In this document: in pieces, positions 6,627-14,432 of the stretch
How the letters are laid out: each line of letters begins with the position of its first letter
How positions within the stretch are numbered: position 1 is the first letter of the stretch
Notes under the pieces: generated by a model
Told to the model about the DNA's origin: nothing
Database searches by the model: none
What the model saw: only the letters and a program-made list of their open reading frames with translations
Translations under genes and position numbers: made by a program
Assembly: GCA_030447385.1 (NCBI GenBank)
Contig: JAUJOY010000001.1
Location: 426,059-466,464 of the forward strand
DNA: 40,406 nucleotides
Origin: Mycobacteriales bacterium
GTDB taxonomy: Bacteria > Actinomycetota > Actinomycetes > Mycobacteriales > SCTD01
Direction of reading: 5' to 3'

Positions 6627-9242
6627 ATGGACACCGAGCGCCTGACCACCAAGAGCCAGGAGGCGATCTCCGCCGCCGTGCGGCGCGCCTCCGCCGAGGG
6701 GCACCCCGAGGTGGCCCCCGTGCACCTGCTGCTCGCACTGCTCGACCAGGGCGATGGCATCGCGGGGCCGTTGCTCAGCGCCGTTGGTGCCGAACCGGCC
6801 CAGGTGCGCACCCGTGCCGAAGCCCTCCTTGCCGCCATCCCTTCGGCCAGTGGCTCGACGGTGGCCGCCCCGCAGCTGTCCCGGGCGCTCATGGCCGTCA
6901 TGTCCGTCGCCTCCCACAAGGCCACCGAGGTGGGCGACGACTACGTCTCCACCGAGCACCTGCTGGTCGGCCTCGCCGACAGCGGCGGGCCTGTCGCCGA
7001 CCTCCTCAAGGCCCACAGCGCGCTCCCGAAGGCGCTGGTGGACGCTTTCGCGAAGGTCCGCGGCGGCATGCGGCGGGTGACGACCAAGGACCCCGAGACG
7101 ACCTATAAGGCCCTCGAGAAGTACGGCGTGGACCTCACCGACCGCGCCCGTCGCGGCCAGCTCGACCCGGTGATCGGACGTGACAACGAGATCCGCCGCG
7201 TCATCCAGGTGCTCTCCCGGCGCACGAAGAACAACCCCGTGCTCATCGGCGAGCCCGGTGTCGGCAAGACCGCGGTCGTCGAGGGGCTGGCCCAGCGCAT
7301 CGTCGACGGCGACGTGCCCGAGAGCCTGCGCGGCAAGAGCATCGTCGCGCTGGACCTCGGCGCGATGGTCGCCGGCGCGCAGTACCGCGGGCAGTTCGAG
7401 GAGCGGCTCAAGGCGGTGCTGTCGGAGATCTCGCAGTCCGAGGGTCGGATCATCACCTTCATCGACGAGCTGCACAACGTCGTCGGCGCGGGCAAGGCCG
7501 AGGGCTCGATGGATGCAGGCAACATGCTCAAGCCGATGCTGGCGCGCGGCGAGCTGCGCATGGTCGGCGCGACGACGCTGGACGAGTACCGCACCGGGAT
7601 CGAGAAGGACCCGGCACTCGAGCGCCGCTTCCAGCAGGTCTACGTCGGCGAGCCGTCCGTCGAGGACACCATCGCGATCCTGCGCGGCCTCAAGGGGCGT
7701 TACGAGGCGCACCACAAGGTGGAGATCGCCGACTCGGCGCTCGTCGCGGCGGCCACGCTGTCCGACCGCTACATCTCGCAGCGCTTCCTGCCCGACAAGG
7801 CGATCGACCTGGTCGACGAGGCCGCGTCCCGGCTGCGCATGGAGATCGACAGCCGCCCGGTCGAGATCGACGAGCTGCAACGGGCCGTCGACCGGATGAA
7901 GATGGAGGAGCTCGCGCTCGAGCGCGAGACCGACAAGGCGTCCACGGAGCGGCTGCAGCAGCTGCGCCGGGACATCGCCGACCGCCAGTCCGAGCTGGCC
8001 GCGCTGACGGCGCGGTGGGAGCGCGAGCAGTCCGGGCTCAACCGGGTCGGCGAGCTCAAGCGGCAGCTCGACGAGCTGCGTACGCAGGTCGAGCGCGCCC
8101 AGCGCGAAGGTGACCTCACGACCGCTTCCCGGCTGTCCTACGCGGAGATCCCGGCGCTCGAGAAGGAGCTGGCGCAGGCCAGCAGCGCCGCCGAGACCAC
8201 GGAGCGGATGGTCGAGGAGCAGGTCAGCCCCGACGACATCGCCCAGGTCGTGAGCGCCTGGACGGGCATCCCCGCCGGCCGGATGCTCGAGGGCGAGAGC
8301 GCCAAGCTCCTGCGCATGGAGGAGGCGATCGGTGCCCGCCTGGTCGGCCAGGCAACGGCCGTGCGCGCCGTGTCCGACGCGGTGCGCCGGGCCCGCGCCG
8401 GCATCTCCGACCCGGACCGCCCGACCGGGTCGTTCCTGTTCCTCGGCCCCACCGGTGTCGGCAAGACCGAGCTGGCGAAGGCTCTGGCGGAGTTCCTGTT
8501 CGACGACGAGCGGGCGCTCACCCGCATCGACATGAGCGAGTACGGCGAGAAGCACTCGGTGGCGCGGCTCGTCGGCGCGCCGCCGGGCTACGTGGGCTAC
8601 GAGTCCGGTGGCCAGCTGACCGAGGCGGTGCGGCGCCGGCCGTACGCCGTGGTGCTGCTCGACGAGGTGGAGAAGGCGCATCCGGACGTGTTCGACGTGC
8701 TGCTGCAGGTCCTCGACGACGGCCGGCTCACCGACGGGCAGGGCCGCACGGTGGACTTCCGCAACACCATCCTGGTGATGACCTCGAACCTCGGCTCGGC
8801 CTACGTGAGCGACCCCCTGCTCACGCCCGACCAGCGCCGCGACAAGGTCATGGAGGTCGTCCAGCGGGCGTTCAAGCCCGAGTTCCTGAACCGTCTCGAC
8901 GAGGTCGTGCTGTTCGACGCCCTCGGCACGCAGGAGCTGGCCCGCATCGTCGACCTGCAGGTCGGCCAGCTGGCCCGGCGCCTGCAGTCGCGACGCCTCA
9001 CACTGACCGTGACCGACGCGGCCCGGGAGTGGCTGACCCTGACCGGCTTCGACCCGGTGTACGGCGCCCGCCCGCTGCGCCGGCTGGTCCAGAAGGCGAT
9101 CGGCGATGCACTGGCTCGGGCGCTGCTGGCGGGCGAGGTCCGCGACGGCGACGAGGTCGTGGTCGATCGGGCGCCCGAAGGCGACGCTCTGCAGGTGCGT
9201 CCGGTGCAGCGCGTCGACGGCCTGACACACGTCGATGCCTGA
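6627..9242 (+). CDS. clpB: ATP-dependent disaggregase ClpB (Hsp100)
   Basis: An 871-residue Hsp100 that threads aggregated proteins through a hexameric ring, working with DnaK. The Clp N-domain spans about 1-145 ([16 protein letters not shown]). AAA1 has Walker [10 protein letters not shown] (about 208) and Walker [13 protein letters not shown] (about 278). The long coiled-coil M-domain spans about 405-530, which distinguishes ClpB from ClpC. AAA2 has [14 protein letters not shown] (about 607), [13 protein letters not shown] (about 676) and the C-terminal D2 domain. Start ATG 6627 follows GAGGAGG; another ATG lies 4 nt upstream in a different frame. It is a single-gene unit controlled by the HAIR and ECF-type promoter upstream. 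Confidence 0.98.
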   Translation: MDTERLTTKSQEAISAAVRRASAEGHPEVAPVHLLLALLDQGDGIAGPLLSAVGAEPAQVRTRAEALLAAIPSASGSTVAAPQLSRALMAVMSVASHKATEVGDDYVSTEHLLVGLADSGGPVADLLKAHSALPKALVDAFAKVRGGMRRVTTKDPETTYKALEKYGVDLTDRARRGQLDPVIGRDNEIRRVIQVLSRRTKNNPVLIGEPGVGKTAVVEGLAQRIVDGDVPESLRGKSIVALDLGAMVAGAQYRGQFEERLKAVLSEISQSEGRIITFIDELHNVVGAGKAEGSMDAGNMLKPMLARGELRMVGATTLDEYRTGIEKDPALERRFQQVYVGEPSVEDTIAILRGLKGRYEAHHKVEIADSALVAAATLSDRYISQRFLPDKAIDLVDEAASRLRMEIDSRPVEIDELQRAVDRMKMEELALERETDKASTERLQQLRRDIADRQSELAALTARWEREQSGLNRVGELKRQLDELRTQVERAQREGDLTTASRLSYAEIPALEKELAQASSAAETTERMVEEQVSPDDIAQVVSAWTGIPAGRMLEGESAKLLRMEEAIGARLVGQATAVRAVSDAVRRARAGISDPDRPTGSFLFLGPTGVGKTELAKALAEFLFDDERALTRIDMSEYGEKHSVARLVGAPPGYVGYESGGQLTEAVRRRPYAVVLLDEVEKAHPDVFDVLLQVLDDGRLTDGQGRTVDFRNTILVMTSNLGSAYVSDPLLTPDQRRDKVMEVVQRAFKPEFLNRLDEVVLFDALGTQELARIVDLQVGQLARRLQSRRLTLTVTDAAREWLTLTGFDPVYGARPLRRLVQKAIGDALARALLAGEVRDGDEVVVDRAPEGDALQVRPVQRVDGLTHVDA

Positions 9243-9262
9243 CGCCAGGTGGGTGAGGCCGG

Positions 9263-9278
9263 CCGGCGCCGGCGCCGG
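9263..9278. other. GC palindrome after clpB
   Basis: CCGGCGCCGGCGCCGG is a perfect 16-bp palindrome 21 nt after the clpB stop. It could act as a transcription terminator, although no T-run follows. Confidence 0.35.
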
Positions 9279-9345
9279 ACGCGCTCCGCGACATGACGAT
9301 CACATGGCGAGTGGACGTCAAGGGCGCGTTGAGCCGCTGGCGGGG

Positions 9346-9371
9346 GTTCGCGCTCCGCTGAGGCCGGGTAG
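9346..9371 (+). promoter_or_regulatory. SigB-type promoter candidate of the Asp23 operon
   Basis: GTTC (9346-9349), 16 nt, GGGTAG (9366-9371) resembles the SigB-family stress promoter GTTT-N14-16-GGGTAT found in actinobacteria. It lies 51 nt upstream of the first Asp23 start. Two of ten key bases differ from consensus. Confidence 0.5.
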
Positions 9372-9405
9372 TCGCCCTGACAGCGAACTGTTGGAGGCAC
9401 TACCC
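9366..9405 (+). promoter_or_regulatory. Hairpin in the Asp23 operon leader
   Basis: GGGTAGT-C-GCC (9366-9376) pairs with GGCACTACCC (9396-9405), a 10-bp stem with one bulged base and a 19-nt loop. It sits between the candidate -10 and the ribosome site AAGGAGG (9411-9417). It could be a DNA operator or an RNA structure. Confidence 0.4.
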
Positions 9406-9421
9406 AACTGAAGGAGGGTCC

Positions 9422-9913
9422 ATGACGACGGCTACCAGCACCGAGAAGGACCAGCGCTCGAGCAGCGGCGGCGAGAAGGGCCTGCAGCGGCAGCAGGGCA
9501 CGAGCCAGCTGTCGACGCCCCAGGGCAGGACGGCGATCGCGGATTCCGTCGTGGCGAAGATCGCCGGCATGGCGGCGAAGGAGGTCAGCGGCGTCTACCG
9601 GATGGGCAGCGGCACCGCGCGAGCCTTCGGGTCCATAAAGGAGCGCTTCCCGGGGAGCAGCGGCCCCAGCGTGACGCACGGCGTGGCCGTCGAGGTGGGG
9701 GAGACCCAGGCGGCGATCGACCTCGACCTCATCGTCGAGTACGGCGTGAGCATCCTTGAGCTGTCGCAGGGCGTGCGGCGCAACGTGATCGGCAGCGTCG
9801 AGCGCATGACCGGCCTCGAGGTCACCGAGGTCAACATCTCCGTCGACGACGTGCACCTGCCCAACGAGCGGGACGACGCCGACACCGAGGAGCCCGCCCC
9901 GCGCGTGCGATGA
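9422..9913 (+). CDS. Asp23/Gls24 family envelope stress protein, copy 1
   Basis: A 163-residue protein with a polar N-terminal extension (1-35, Ser/Gln/Lys-rich) and an Asp23 domain (about 40-145: TAIADSVVAKIAGMAAKEVSGVYRM, GVAVEVGETQAAIDLDLIVEYG, GLEVTEVNISVDDV). Asp23 proteins sit under the cytoplasmic membrane, anchored by AmaP, and respond to cell-wall or alkaline stress in Staphylococcus. The strong site AAGGAGG stands 4 nt before the ATG. This is the best-conserved Asp23 copy of the operon and probably the principal subunit. Its stop overlaps the next start (ATGA). Confidence 0.93.
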   Translation: MTTATSTEKDQRSSSGGEKGLQRQQGTSQLSTPQGRTAIADSVVAKIAGMAAKEVSGVYRMGSGTARAFGSIKERFPGSSGPSVTHGVAVEVGETQAAIDLDLIVEYGVSILELSQGVRRNVIGSVERMTGLEVTEVNISVDDVHLPNERDDADTEEPAPRVR

Positions 9914-10245
9914 CCGAGCCCGACCCCTGCGTCCAGGACGACAAGCACCCGGCCGATCTCGTCGCCGAGCGGGTGCTGGCGTGCCCGTCCGTCGCCGGGC
10001 TGGCCGGGGGCGTGGCGGGACATGCCGCCACCTATCTGCCTGGGCGTCGGGTGGCGGGGGTGTCATGGCGCGACGACGTCTGCGAGGTGGCGGTCGTGCT
10101 CCGGCTCGACGGCCGGCCGCTGCCCGAGCTCGCGCAGGAGGTGCGTGCCGCCGTCGAGGCGGTCGCCGGTGGCCGGGCGGTGGACGTCGTCGTCGTGGAC
10201 GTGGTGGTCGGCGAGGTCCGCGCGCTGGATCCAGGGCCGCCGTGA
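9910..10245 (+). CDS. Small Asp23-like protein, copy 2
   Basis: A 111-residue Asp23/Gls24-type domain without an N-terminal extension: LVAERVLACPSVAGLAGG (about 17-34), then a central strand region VCEVAVVLRLDG, and AVDVVVVDVVVGEV at the end. The pattern of an N-terminal helix, an IVLRLDGR-like strand and a terminal valine-rich strand follows the Asp23 fold, but sequence similarity to copy 1 is low. The ATG overlaps the copy-1 stop by 4 nt, and its own stop overlaps the next GTG. It may mix with copy 1 to vary the submembrane layer (inference). Confidence 0.75.
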   Translation: MTEPDPCVQDDKHPADLVAERVLACPSVAGLAGGVAGHAATYLPGRRVAGVSWRDDVCEVAVVLRLDGRPLPELAQEVRAAVEAVAGGRAVDVVVVDVVVGEVRALDPGPP

Positions 10246-10499
10246 ACGGTGGCGATCTGCCTCGCACCCGCGAGGAGTTCCGCCGTTTCGTGCTGACGCA
10301 CCACCCGGATCGTGGCGGGGACCCCGCCACCTTCGCCGCCGGTGTGGCGGCGTGGCGGCGGCAGCAGTCCGGTCCCACGGCACCGGTCGTCTTCTACCGC
10401 AAGCGCACCATCCTGGCGCAGCTCCTCGAGCGGCTGCGCAACCTGCTCCCACCGCCCCGTCAGGGTGCGCGGCCGAACGATCGGAGAGCGAGACGATGA
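10242..10499 (+). CDS. Truncated J-domain-like protein in the Asp23 operon
   Basis: An 85-residue protein starting at GTG 10242 within a GTGA overlap. Residues 11-45 read EEFRRFVLTHHPDRGGDPATF and continue AAGVAAWRRQQ. This matches helix II, the HPD loop (residues 21-23) and helix III of a J-domain; helix I is missing or very short. The rest is basic with a hydrophobic helix (RTILAQLLERLRNLL) that could lie on the membrane. If HPD can engage DnaK, this would bring Hsp70 to the Asp23 layer; without helix I it may not fold as a J-domain. Function is inferred from motif and context only. Confidence 0.6.
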   Translation: MNGGDLPRTREEFRRFVLTHHPDRGGDPATFAAGVAAWRRQQSGPTAPVVFYRKRTILAQLLERLRNLLPPPRQGARPNDRRARR

Positions 10500-10681
10500 C
10501 CTGGACAGCACTGGGGCTGCTCTACGGCCTGTTCCTCGGCGCGGCCGCCGCTTTCGGCGGCACCGCCGAGTTCCTCACCGTGCTCGTGCTCGGCGCCGTG
10601 GGCTTGTTCGTCGGCCGGGTGCTCGACGGCGCGGTCGACCTCAGCAGCTATGTGGGCGGAAAGGACCGGCGACAACAGTGA
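10496..10681 (+). CDS. DUF2273-type small membrane protein
   Basis: A 61-residue protein with two hydrophobic spans (TALGLLYGLFLGAAAAFGG and AEFLTVLVLGAVGLFVGRVL), followed by DGAVDLSSYVGG. The pattern GLxxGLxLGxxAxxGG...GRVLDGxxDLS is typical of DUF2273 proteins, which accompany Asp23 and AmaP genes in Gram-positives. It probably sits in the membrane beside AmaP. The ATG overlaps the preceding stop by 4 nt (ATGA), and its stop overlaps the next GTG. Confidence 0.8.
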   Translation: MTWTALGLLYGLFLGAAAAFGGTAEFLTVLVLGAVGLFVGRVLDGAVDLSSYVGGKDRRQQ

Positions 10682-11136
10682 CCGCCGTGCAGGCCGCACC
10701 CGGCGGGCGGCGGCCGGCCGGAGGCGAGGGACGCGAAGGCGGCGACGCCCATCGGGGTGCCTCGGACCGGGGCGGGGACCCGGGGACGCGCGGCGGGCTG
10801 GAGCTGCGTGACCGCGCCGTCGCCAAGCTGGTGGTCGCCGCCGCCGGGGAGGTGCAGGACGTCGCATCGCCCGTGCCGCGGGTGCTGCGACAGGCACTGG
10901 GAAGCCCTGATCTCGACGGCCAGGTCAAGGCCGATGTCAGCGTCGCCGGCGACCTCGTCACCGTCCGCGTGTCGCTCTCCGTGCGCTGGCCGGCGCCGAT
11001 CCTCGAGGTTGCGGAGGCTGTGCGCCAGAGCGTGACGCAGCGCCTGGCCGAGCTCGCCGGCCTGCGCGTCTCGCATGTCGACATCCGGGTGACTGCCCTG
11101 CCGGCGGACCGCCGCACCCGCCGCCGGGTCCAGTAG
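10678..11136 (+). CDS. Asp23-like protein with disordered N-terminus, copy 3
   Basis: A 152-residue protein starting at GTG 10678, overlapping the previous stop (GTGA). The first 40 or so residues are Gly/Arg-rich and disordered. The rest has the Asp23 layout: LELRDRAVAKLVVAAAGEVQDV (helix), VKADVSVAGDLVTVRVSLSVRWPAPI (strands), VAEAVRQSVTQRLAELAGLRVSHV (helix) and DIRVTAL (last strand). The end is basic (RRTRRRVQ). It is the third Asp23-like gene in the operon, so a hetero-oligomer is possible. Confidence 0.75.
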   Translation: MTAVQAAPGGRRPAGGEGREGGDAHRGASDRGGDPGTRGGLELRDRAVAKLVVAAAGEVQDVASPVPRVLRQALGSPDLDGQVKADVSVAGDLVTVRVSLSVRWPAPILEVAEAVRQSVTQRLAELAGLRVSHVDIRVTALPADRRTRRRVQ

Positions 11137-11145
11137 GAGGCCGCC

Positions 11146-11682
11146 GTGATCGTCCTGCACCTGGTGAACCGCCTGCTCGCGGCCGTGGTCTCGCTCGCGA
11201 TCGTGGTCGCTGCCGTGATCGTCAGCGTGGAGGTGGTGCGCTGGGCCCTCGACATGTCTTCCTGGCTGGTCCCGTGGAGGCGCTGGGGTCCGGCGCTCGA
11301 AGACCTGCGGGCCGACGACCAGGCCGTGCTGGCGGCCGCCGCCGTAGCGGCCGCGCTCGGGTTGCTGCTGCTGGCGTTCGAGCTGAAGCGCCGCCGACCC
11401 GACGCGCTGCCCACTCGGCCGTTGCTGGAAGGGGCGCCGACGGTCACCACCCGGGCGGGGGTCGGCAACGCGGCCACCACCGCCGCCCGCGGCGTCAGCG
11501 GTGTGTCGCAGGCGAGCGCCGCCGTGCGCCGGTCGACCGTCTCGCTTCGGGTCCGCACCCGGGCTCGTGGTGCGGCCCCCGGGTTGACCGAGGAGGTCCG
11601 GTCCGCGGTGGAGCAGGCACTGGCCGACCTGGAGCTCGCCCGGGCACCCCGGGTGAAGGTCTCCGTCGAGGAGAAGCACTGA
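11146..11682 (+). CDS. DUF6286-type membrane protein of the Asp23 operon
   Basis: A 178-residue protein starting at GTG 11146, 9 nt after the previous stop, behind TAGGAGG. Two transmembrane helices (about 8-32, LLAAVVSLAIVVAAVIVSV; about 62-80, VLAAAAVAAALGLLLLAF) are followed by a cytosolic part with an Asp23-like alpha/beta end (STVSLRVRTRARGAAPGLTE and VRSAVEQALADLEL...PRVKVSVEE). This resembles the DUF6286 proteins of actinobacterial Asp23 loci (family assignment from memory). With AmaP it would give a second membrane anchor. Confidence 0.7.
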   Translation: MIVLHLVNRLLAAVVSLAIVVAAVIVSVEVVRWALDMSSWLVPWRRWGPALEDLRADDQAVLAAAAVAAALGLLLLAFELKRRRPDALPTRPLLEGAPTVTTRAGVGNAATTAARGVSGVSQASAAVRRSTVSLRVRTRARGAAPGLTEEVRSAVEQALADLELARAPRVKVSVEEKH

Positions 11683-12266
11683 TGGGATCGCGCGCCGACC
11701 GCCTCAACCGCGTGCTGCTGACCCTGCTGGCCCTCGTCCTGCTCGCCACCGGGATCACGGGGCTGCTGTTCGGTCTGGGTGTCTTCGGGAAGGACAGGGC
11801 GAACTCCCTGGTCCTGTCCAGGGACGTGGTGCAGTTCGTGCGCGAGCAGGCCCGCTGGTTCTGGCCACTCGTCGCCGTGCTGCTCGCCCTGCTCGCCCTG
11901 CTCGCCCTGCGCTGGCTCGTGCAGCAGGTGCGCACGGACCGGCTCGGCGACCTCGACCTCACCGAGCACCGCAACCGCGGGGAGACCCACGTGGACGCCG
12001 CCGCGGTCACCGAGGCGCTCGTCGACGCGACGCAGCGGTGTCCCGGGGTGGACAGCGCCTCCGCGCGCATCGTCCGGGTGCGCCACCGGGACCGGCTGGT
12101 GCTCCACGTGCGCCTTGCCGACCGCGCCGACATCGCGGAGGTTCGGCGGCGGTTGGCGACCGGGCCGCTGACCGACCTGCGGTACGTGCTCGGCGAAGCC
12201 ACCTGCCCAGACCTCACCGTTGAGCTCGAGCCGTCCAACCGGGGCAGCAGCCGCTCCCTGGCCTGA
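11682..12266 (+). CDS. amaP: Alkaline-shock membrane anchor protein AmaP
   Basis: A 194-residue protein with two transmembrane helices (about 10-33, VLLTLLALVLLATGITGLLFGL; about 61-79, WPLVAVLLALLALLALRWL), a short connecting segment, and a cytosolic alpha/beta domain that resembles Asp23 (HVDAAAVTEALVDATQRCPGV, ARIVRVRHRDRLVLHVRLAD). This is the arrangement of AmaP, which tethers Asp23 to the membrane in Staphylococcus. The ATG shares a base with the preceding stop (TGATG). It ends the operon of seven tightly packed genes (9422-12266). Confidence 0.85.
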   Translation: MGSRADRLNRVLLTLLALVLLATGITGLLFGLGVFGKDRANSLVLSRDVVQFVREQARWFWPLVAVLLALLALLALRWLVQQVRTDRLGDLDLTEHRNRGETHVDAAAVTEALVDATQRCPGVDSASARIVRVRHRDRLVLHVRLADRADIAEVRRRLATGPLTDLRYVLGEATCPDLTVELEPSNRGSSRSLA

Positions 12267-12283
12267 GCCGGACGTGGCGTGGC

Positions 12284-12289
12284 TAGCCT
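12284..12289 (+). promoter_or_regulatory. SDR gene -10 hexamer (leaderless)
   Basis: TAGCCT lies 6 nt before the ATG at 12296 with no ribosome site between, the same geometry as in purU and pyrE. It implies separate transcription from the Asp23 operon. Confidence 0.5.
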
Positions 12290-12295
12290 GCCGCC

Positions 12296-13060
12296 ATGAC
12301 CACCGCACTCGTGACCGGGGCCACCGCCGGCATCGGCGCCGCCTTCGCCCGCCAGCTCGCCGGCCTCGGCAGCGACCTCGTCCTCGTCGCGCGCGACGAG
12401 GCCCGACTCGAGAGCAAGGCGCAGCAGCTGCGGTCGTACGGGGTGAAGGTCGAGGTGCTGACCGCGGACCTCGCCGACGAGGAGGGGTGCGCGCGGGTCG
12501 AGGGGCGCTGCGGCCAGGGCATCGACCTGCTGGTGAACAACGCCGGAATCGGCACCCGTGATGCCTTCCACCAGGCGCCGCGCGAGCAGGAGGAACACCT
12601 GCTGCGGCTGAACGTCCGGGCGCCGATGCGGCTGGCCCACGCGGCCCTGCCGCCCATGCTGGCGCGCGGCAGCGGTGCGATCGTCAACGTGAGCAGCGTC
12701 GCGGCCTTCACACCCGGGACCCGTGCGCCCACGTACAGCGCCTCCAAGGCATGGCTGACCAACTTCAGCGAGTCACTGCACCTGCAGTACGCCGGGCAGG
12801 GGGTGAAGGTGCTCGCGTTGTGCCCCGGCTTCACCCGGACCGAGTTCCACCGGCGGGCCGAGATGGACCTCAGCGGCATCCCCGTCCGGCTGTGGCTCGA
12901 TGCTGGGGACGTCGTCCGGACCGCGCTGCACGACCTGCACCGGGGCCGGGCGCTCAGCGTCCCTGGCACGCAGTACAAGGCGGTCGTCGCGGCGAGCCGG
13001 GTCGTCCCCCCGAGGATCCAGCGGGTGGTGCTGCGGCGGCTGCAGAGCCGCTTTCTGTGA
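12296..13060 (+). CDS. Short-chain dehydrogenase/reductase (classical SDR)
   Basis: A 254-residue NAD(P)-dependent oxidoreductase. Cofactor motif TGATAGIG at 7-14, NNAG at 81-84, a catalytic Ser in VNVSSVAAF (about 131-139), and YSASK with Tyr147 and Lys151. CPGFTRTEF follows at about 177-185. The arginine in VLVARDE after the second strand favours NADPH (inference). Substrate is unknown; proteins of this type are often annotated as DltE/YciK-like oxidoreductases, which says little. The C-terminus carries a basic and hydrophobic stretch (VVAASRVVPPRIQRVVLRRL) that may touch the membrane. Confidence 0.92.
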   Translation: MTTALVTGATAGIGAAFARQLAGLGSDLVLVARDEARLESKAQQLRSYGVKVEVLTADLADEEGCARVEGRCGQGIDLLVNNAGIGTRDAFHQAPREQEEHLLRLNVRAPMRLAHAALPPMLARGSGAIVNVSSVAAFTPGTRAPTYSASKAWLTNFSESLHLQYAGQGVKVLALCPGFTRTEFHRRAEMDLSGIPVRLWLDAGDVVRTALHDLHRGRALSVPGTQYKAVVAASRVVPPRIQRVVLRRLQSRFL

Positions 13061-13120
13061 CGTGCACAGCAGCAGCCCGGCGCGGCCGGCGCGGGTGCAC
13101 GCTGATCCCGGTGGCGCCCC

Positions 13121-13126
13121 TACGCT
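13121..13126 (+). promoter_or_regulatory. pyrE -10 hexamer (leaderless)
   Basis: TACGCT lies 7 nt before the GTG at 13134. There is no Shine-Dalgarno sequence. This decides the start against longer in-frame extensions into the SDR gene. Confidence 0.55.
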
Positions 13127-13133
13127 CGGGCTC

Positions 13134-13676
13134 GTGACCGACCGCGAGCAGCTGCTGTCCCTCATCCGCGAGCACGCCGTCGTCCGCGGCCGGGTGACCC
13201 TCTCGTCGGGGCGTGAGGCCGACTACTACGTCGACCTGCGCCGCATCACCCTGTCGGGCCTGGCCGCGCCGCTGGTCGGGCGGGTGATGCTGGAGCTGAC
13301 CGCAGACCTGGACTTCCAGGCGGTCGGCGGCCTCACGATGGCGGCCGACCCGCTCGCGACCGCGATGCTGCACGCGGCGGCTGCGCAGGACCGGCGGCTC
13401 GACGCGTTCGTCGTGCGCAAGGAGACCAAGGCGCACGGGCTGCAGCGCCGCGTCGAGGGACCGGACCTGGCGGGCCGGCGCGTCCTCGTCGTCGAGGACA
13501 CGACCACCACCGGCAACTCACCGCTGACCGCGCTCACGGCCTGCCGTGAGGTGGGCGCCGCTGTGGTGGGAGTGGCCACGCTCGTGGACCGCGCCACGGG
13601 GGCGGCCGAGAAGATCGAGGCGGAGGGCGTCCCGTATCGCTGCGCCTACTCGCTGGACCACCTCGGCCTGTCCTAA
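13134..13676 (+). CDS. pyrE: Orotate phosphoribosyltransferase PyrE
   Basis: A 180-residue enzyme that joins orotate and PRPP to form OMP in pyrimidine synthesis. The PRPP loop is VLVVEDTTTTGNSPLTA (about 118-134) with the acidic pair ED. The conserved N-terminal substrate region GRVTLSSGREADYYVDLRRI (about 20-39) and the flexible loop VRKETKAHG (about 90-98) with catalytic Lys are present. The frame stays open far upstream into the SDR gene, but GTG 13134 is supported by the -10 hexamer 7 nt ahead and by family length. It converges on the DedA gene with 22 bp between. Confidence 0.95.
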   Translation: MTDREQLLSLIREHAVVRGRVTLSSGREADYYVDLRRITLSGLAAPLVGRVMLELTADLDFQAVGGLTMAADPLATAMLHAAAAQDRRLDAFVVRKETKAHGLQRRVEGPDLAGRRVLVVEDTTTTGNSPLTALTACREVGAAVVGVATLVDRATGAAEKIEAEGVPYRCAYSLDHLGLS

Positions 13677-13698
13677 CGGACCGCAGGTGCGCCCGCGC

Positions 13699-14400
13699 TC
13701 AGTCGAGCGGGCTGTCCTCCCGCTCCAGCTTCGCGGCGCCCTCGGCCAGGAACTCCTTCTCGCGGCCCTCGCGGCGCGCCTTGCGGACCTCGAGCACCAC
13801 GGGGATGAGCGACGCGGCGATGATGACCGCCGTCAGCGGCAGGATGTACTTGTCGATCGAGATGTCGCCGGCGTCGCTGATCGCCCGACCGACGAGGTAG
13901 CCCGCGAGCGGCACCCCCGCGCCCCACAGGACGGCGCCGACGGCGTTGAAGAAGGCGAACTTTCGCGCCGGCACGTTCAGCACCCCGGCAACGGGATTGA
14001 GGAAGGTGCGCACGATCGGCAGGAAGCGGGCCAGCACGATCGCCTTGCCCTCGCCGAACTTGTCGAGGTAGGCCTGCGCCCGCTCGACGTTGGACCGCTT
14101 GAACAGCCGGGACTCCGGCCGGTCGAACAGGACCGGTCCGGCCTTCTTGCCGATCAGCCAGCCGGTCTGCGCGCCGAGGAACGCGGCGATCGGCACGCCG
14201 AGCATGAGCATCCACAGCGCCAGCCCCTCCTGCCCCGAGGCCGCGAACACGCCGGCCAGGAACAGCAGCGAGTCGCCAGGGAGGAAGAAGCCGACGAGCA
14301 GGCCGGTCTCGGCGAAGACGATCAGCAGCAGCCCGATCAGGCCGAGGCTGAGCAGCGTCTTGGGGTCGAGGAACCCGGGGAGCAGGGCGAGGGAGTCCAC
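13699..14400 (-). CDS. DedA/VTT family membrane protein
   Basis: A 233-residue polytopic membrane protein of the DedA family, whose members move lipids (undecaprenyl phosphate or phosphatidylethanolamine) across the membrane. Motifs present: GFFLPGDSLLFLAG (about 36-49), a re-entrant region near LGAQTGWLIGKKAG, and ARFLPIVRTFLNPVAGV (about 123-139), which carries the essential arginines. Several hydrophobic spans lie between. The C-terminus is charged and cytosolic (RKARREGREKEFLAEGAAK). The start is GTG 14400, 6 nt after a leaderless -10; the promoter region is shared face to face with the flavoprotein gene. Confidence 0.93.
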   Translation of the reverse strand: MDSLALLPGFLDPKTLLSLGLIGLLLIVFAETGLLVGFFLPGDSLLFLAGVFAASGQEGLALWMLMLGVPIAAFLGAQTGWLIGKKAGPVLFDRPESRLFKRSNVERAQAYLDKFGEGKAIVLARFLPIVRTFLNPVAGVLNVPARKFAFFNAVGAVLWGAGVPLAGYLVGRAISDAGDISIDKYILPLTAVIIAASLIPVVLEVRKARREGREKEFLAEGAAKLEREDSPLD

Positions 14401-14406
14401 TCCCGC

Positions 14407-14425
14407 AGGCTATCCGCCGTAGGTT
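14407..14425. promoter_or_regulatory. Back-to-back leaderless -10 elements (dedA / flavoprotein)
   Basis: On the minus strand TAGCCT (14412-14407) lies 6 nt before the dedA GTG; on the plus strand TAGGTT (14420-14425) lies 7 nt before the ATG at 14433. The gap between the two genes is only 32 bp, so the -35 region of each promoter must lie inside or next to the other gene's start. Confidence 0.55.
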
Positions 14426-14432
14426 GCCCGCC

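Noticed and set aside
6585-9230. An 881-codon minus-strand frame opposite clpB
   Set aside because: Pure antisense shadow of clpB with repetitive composition.
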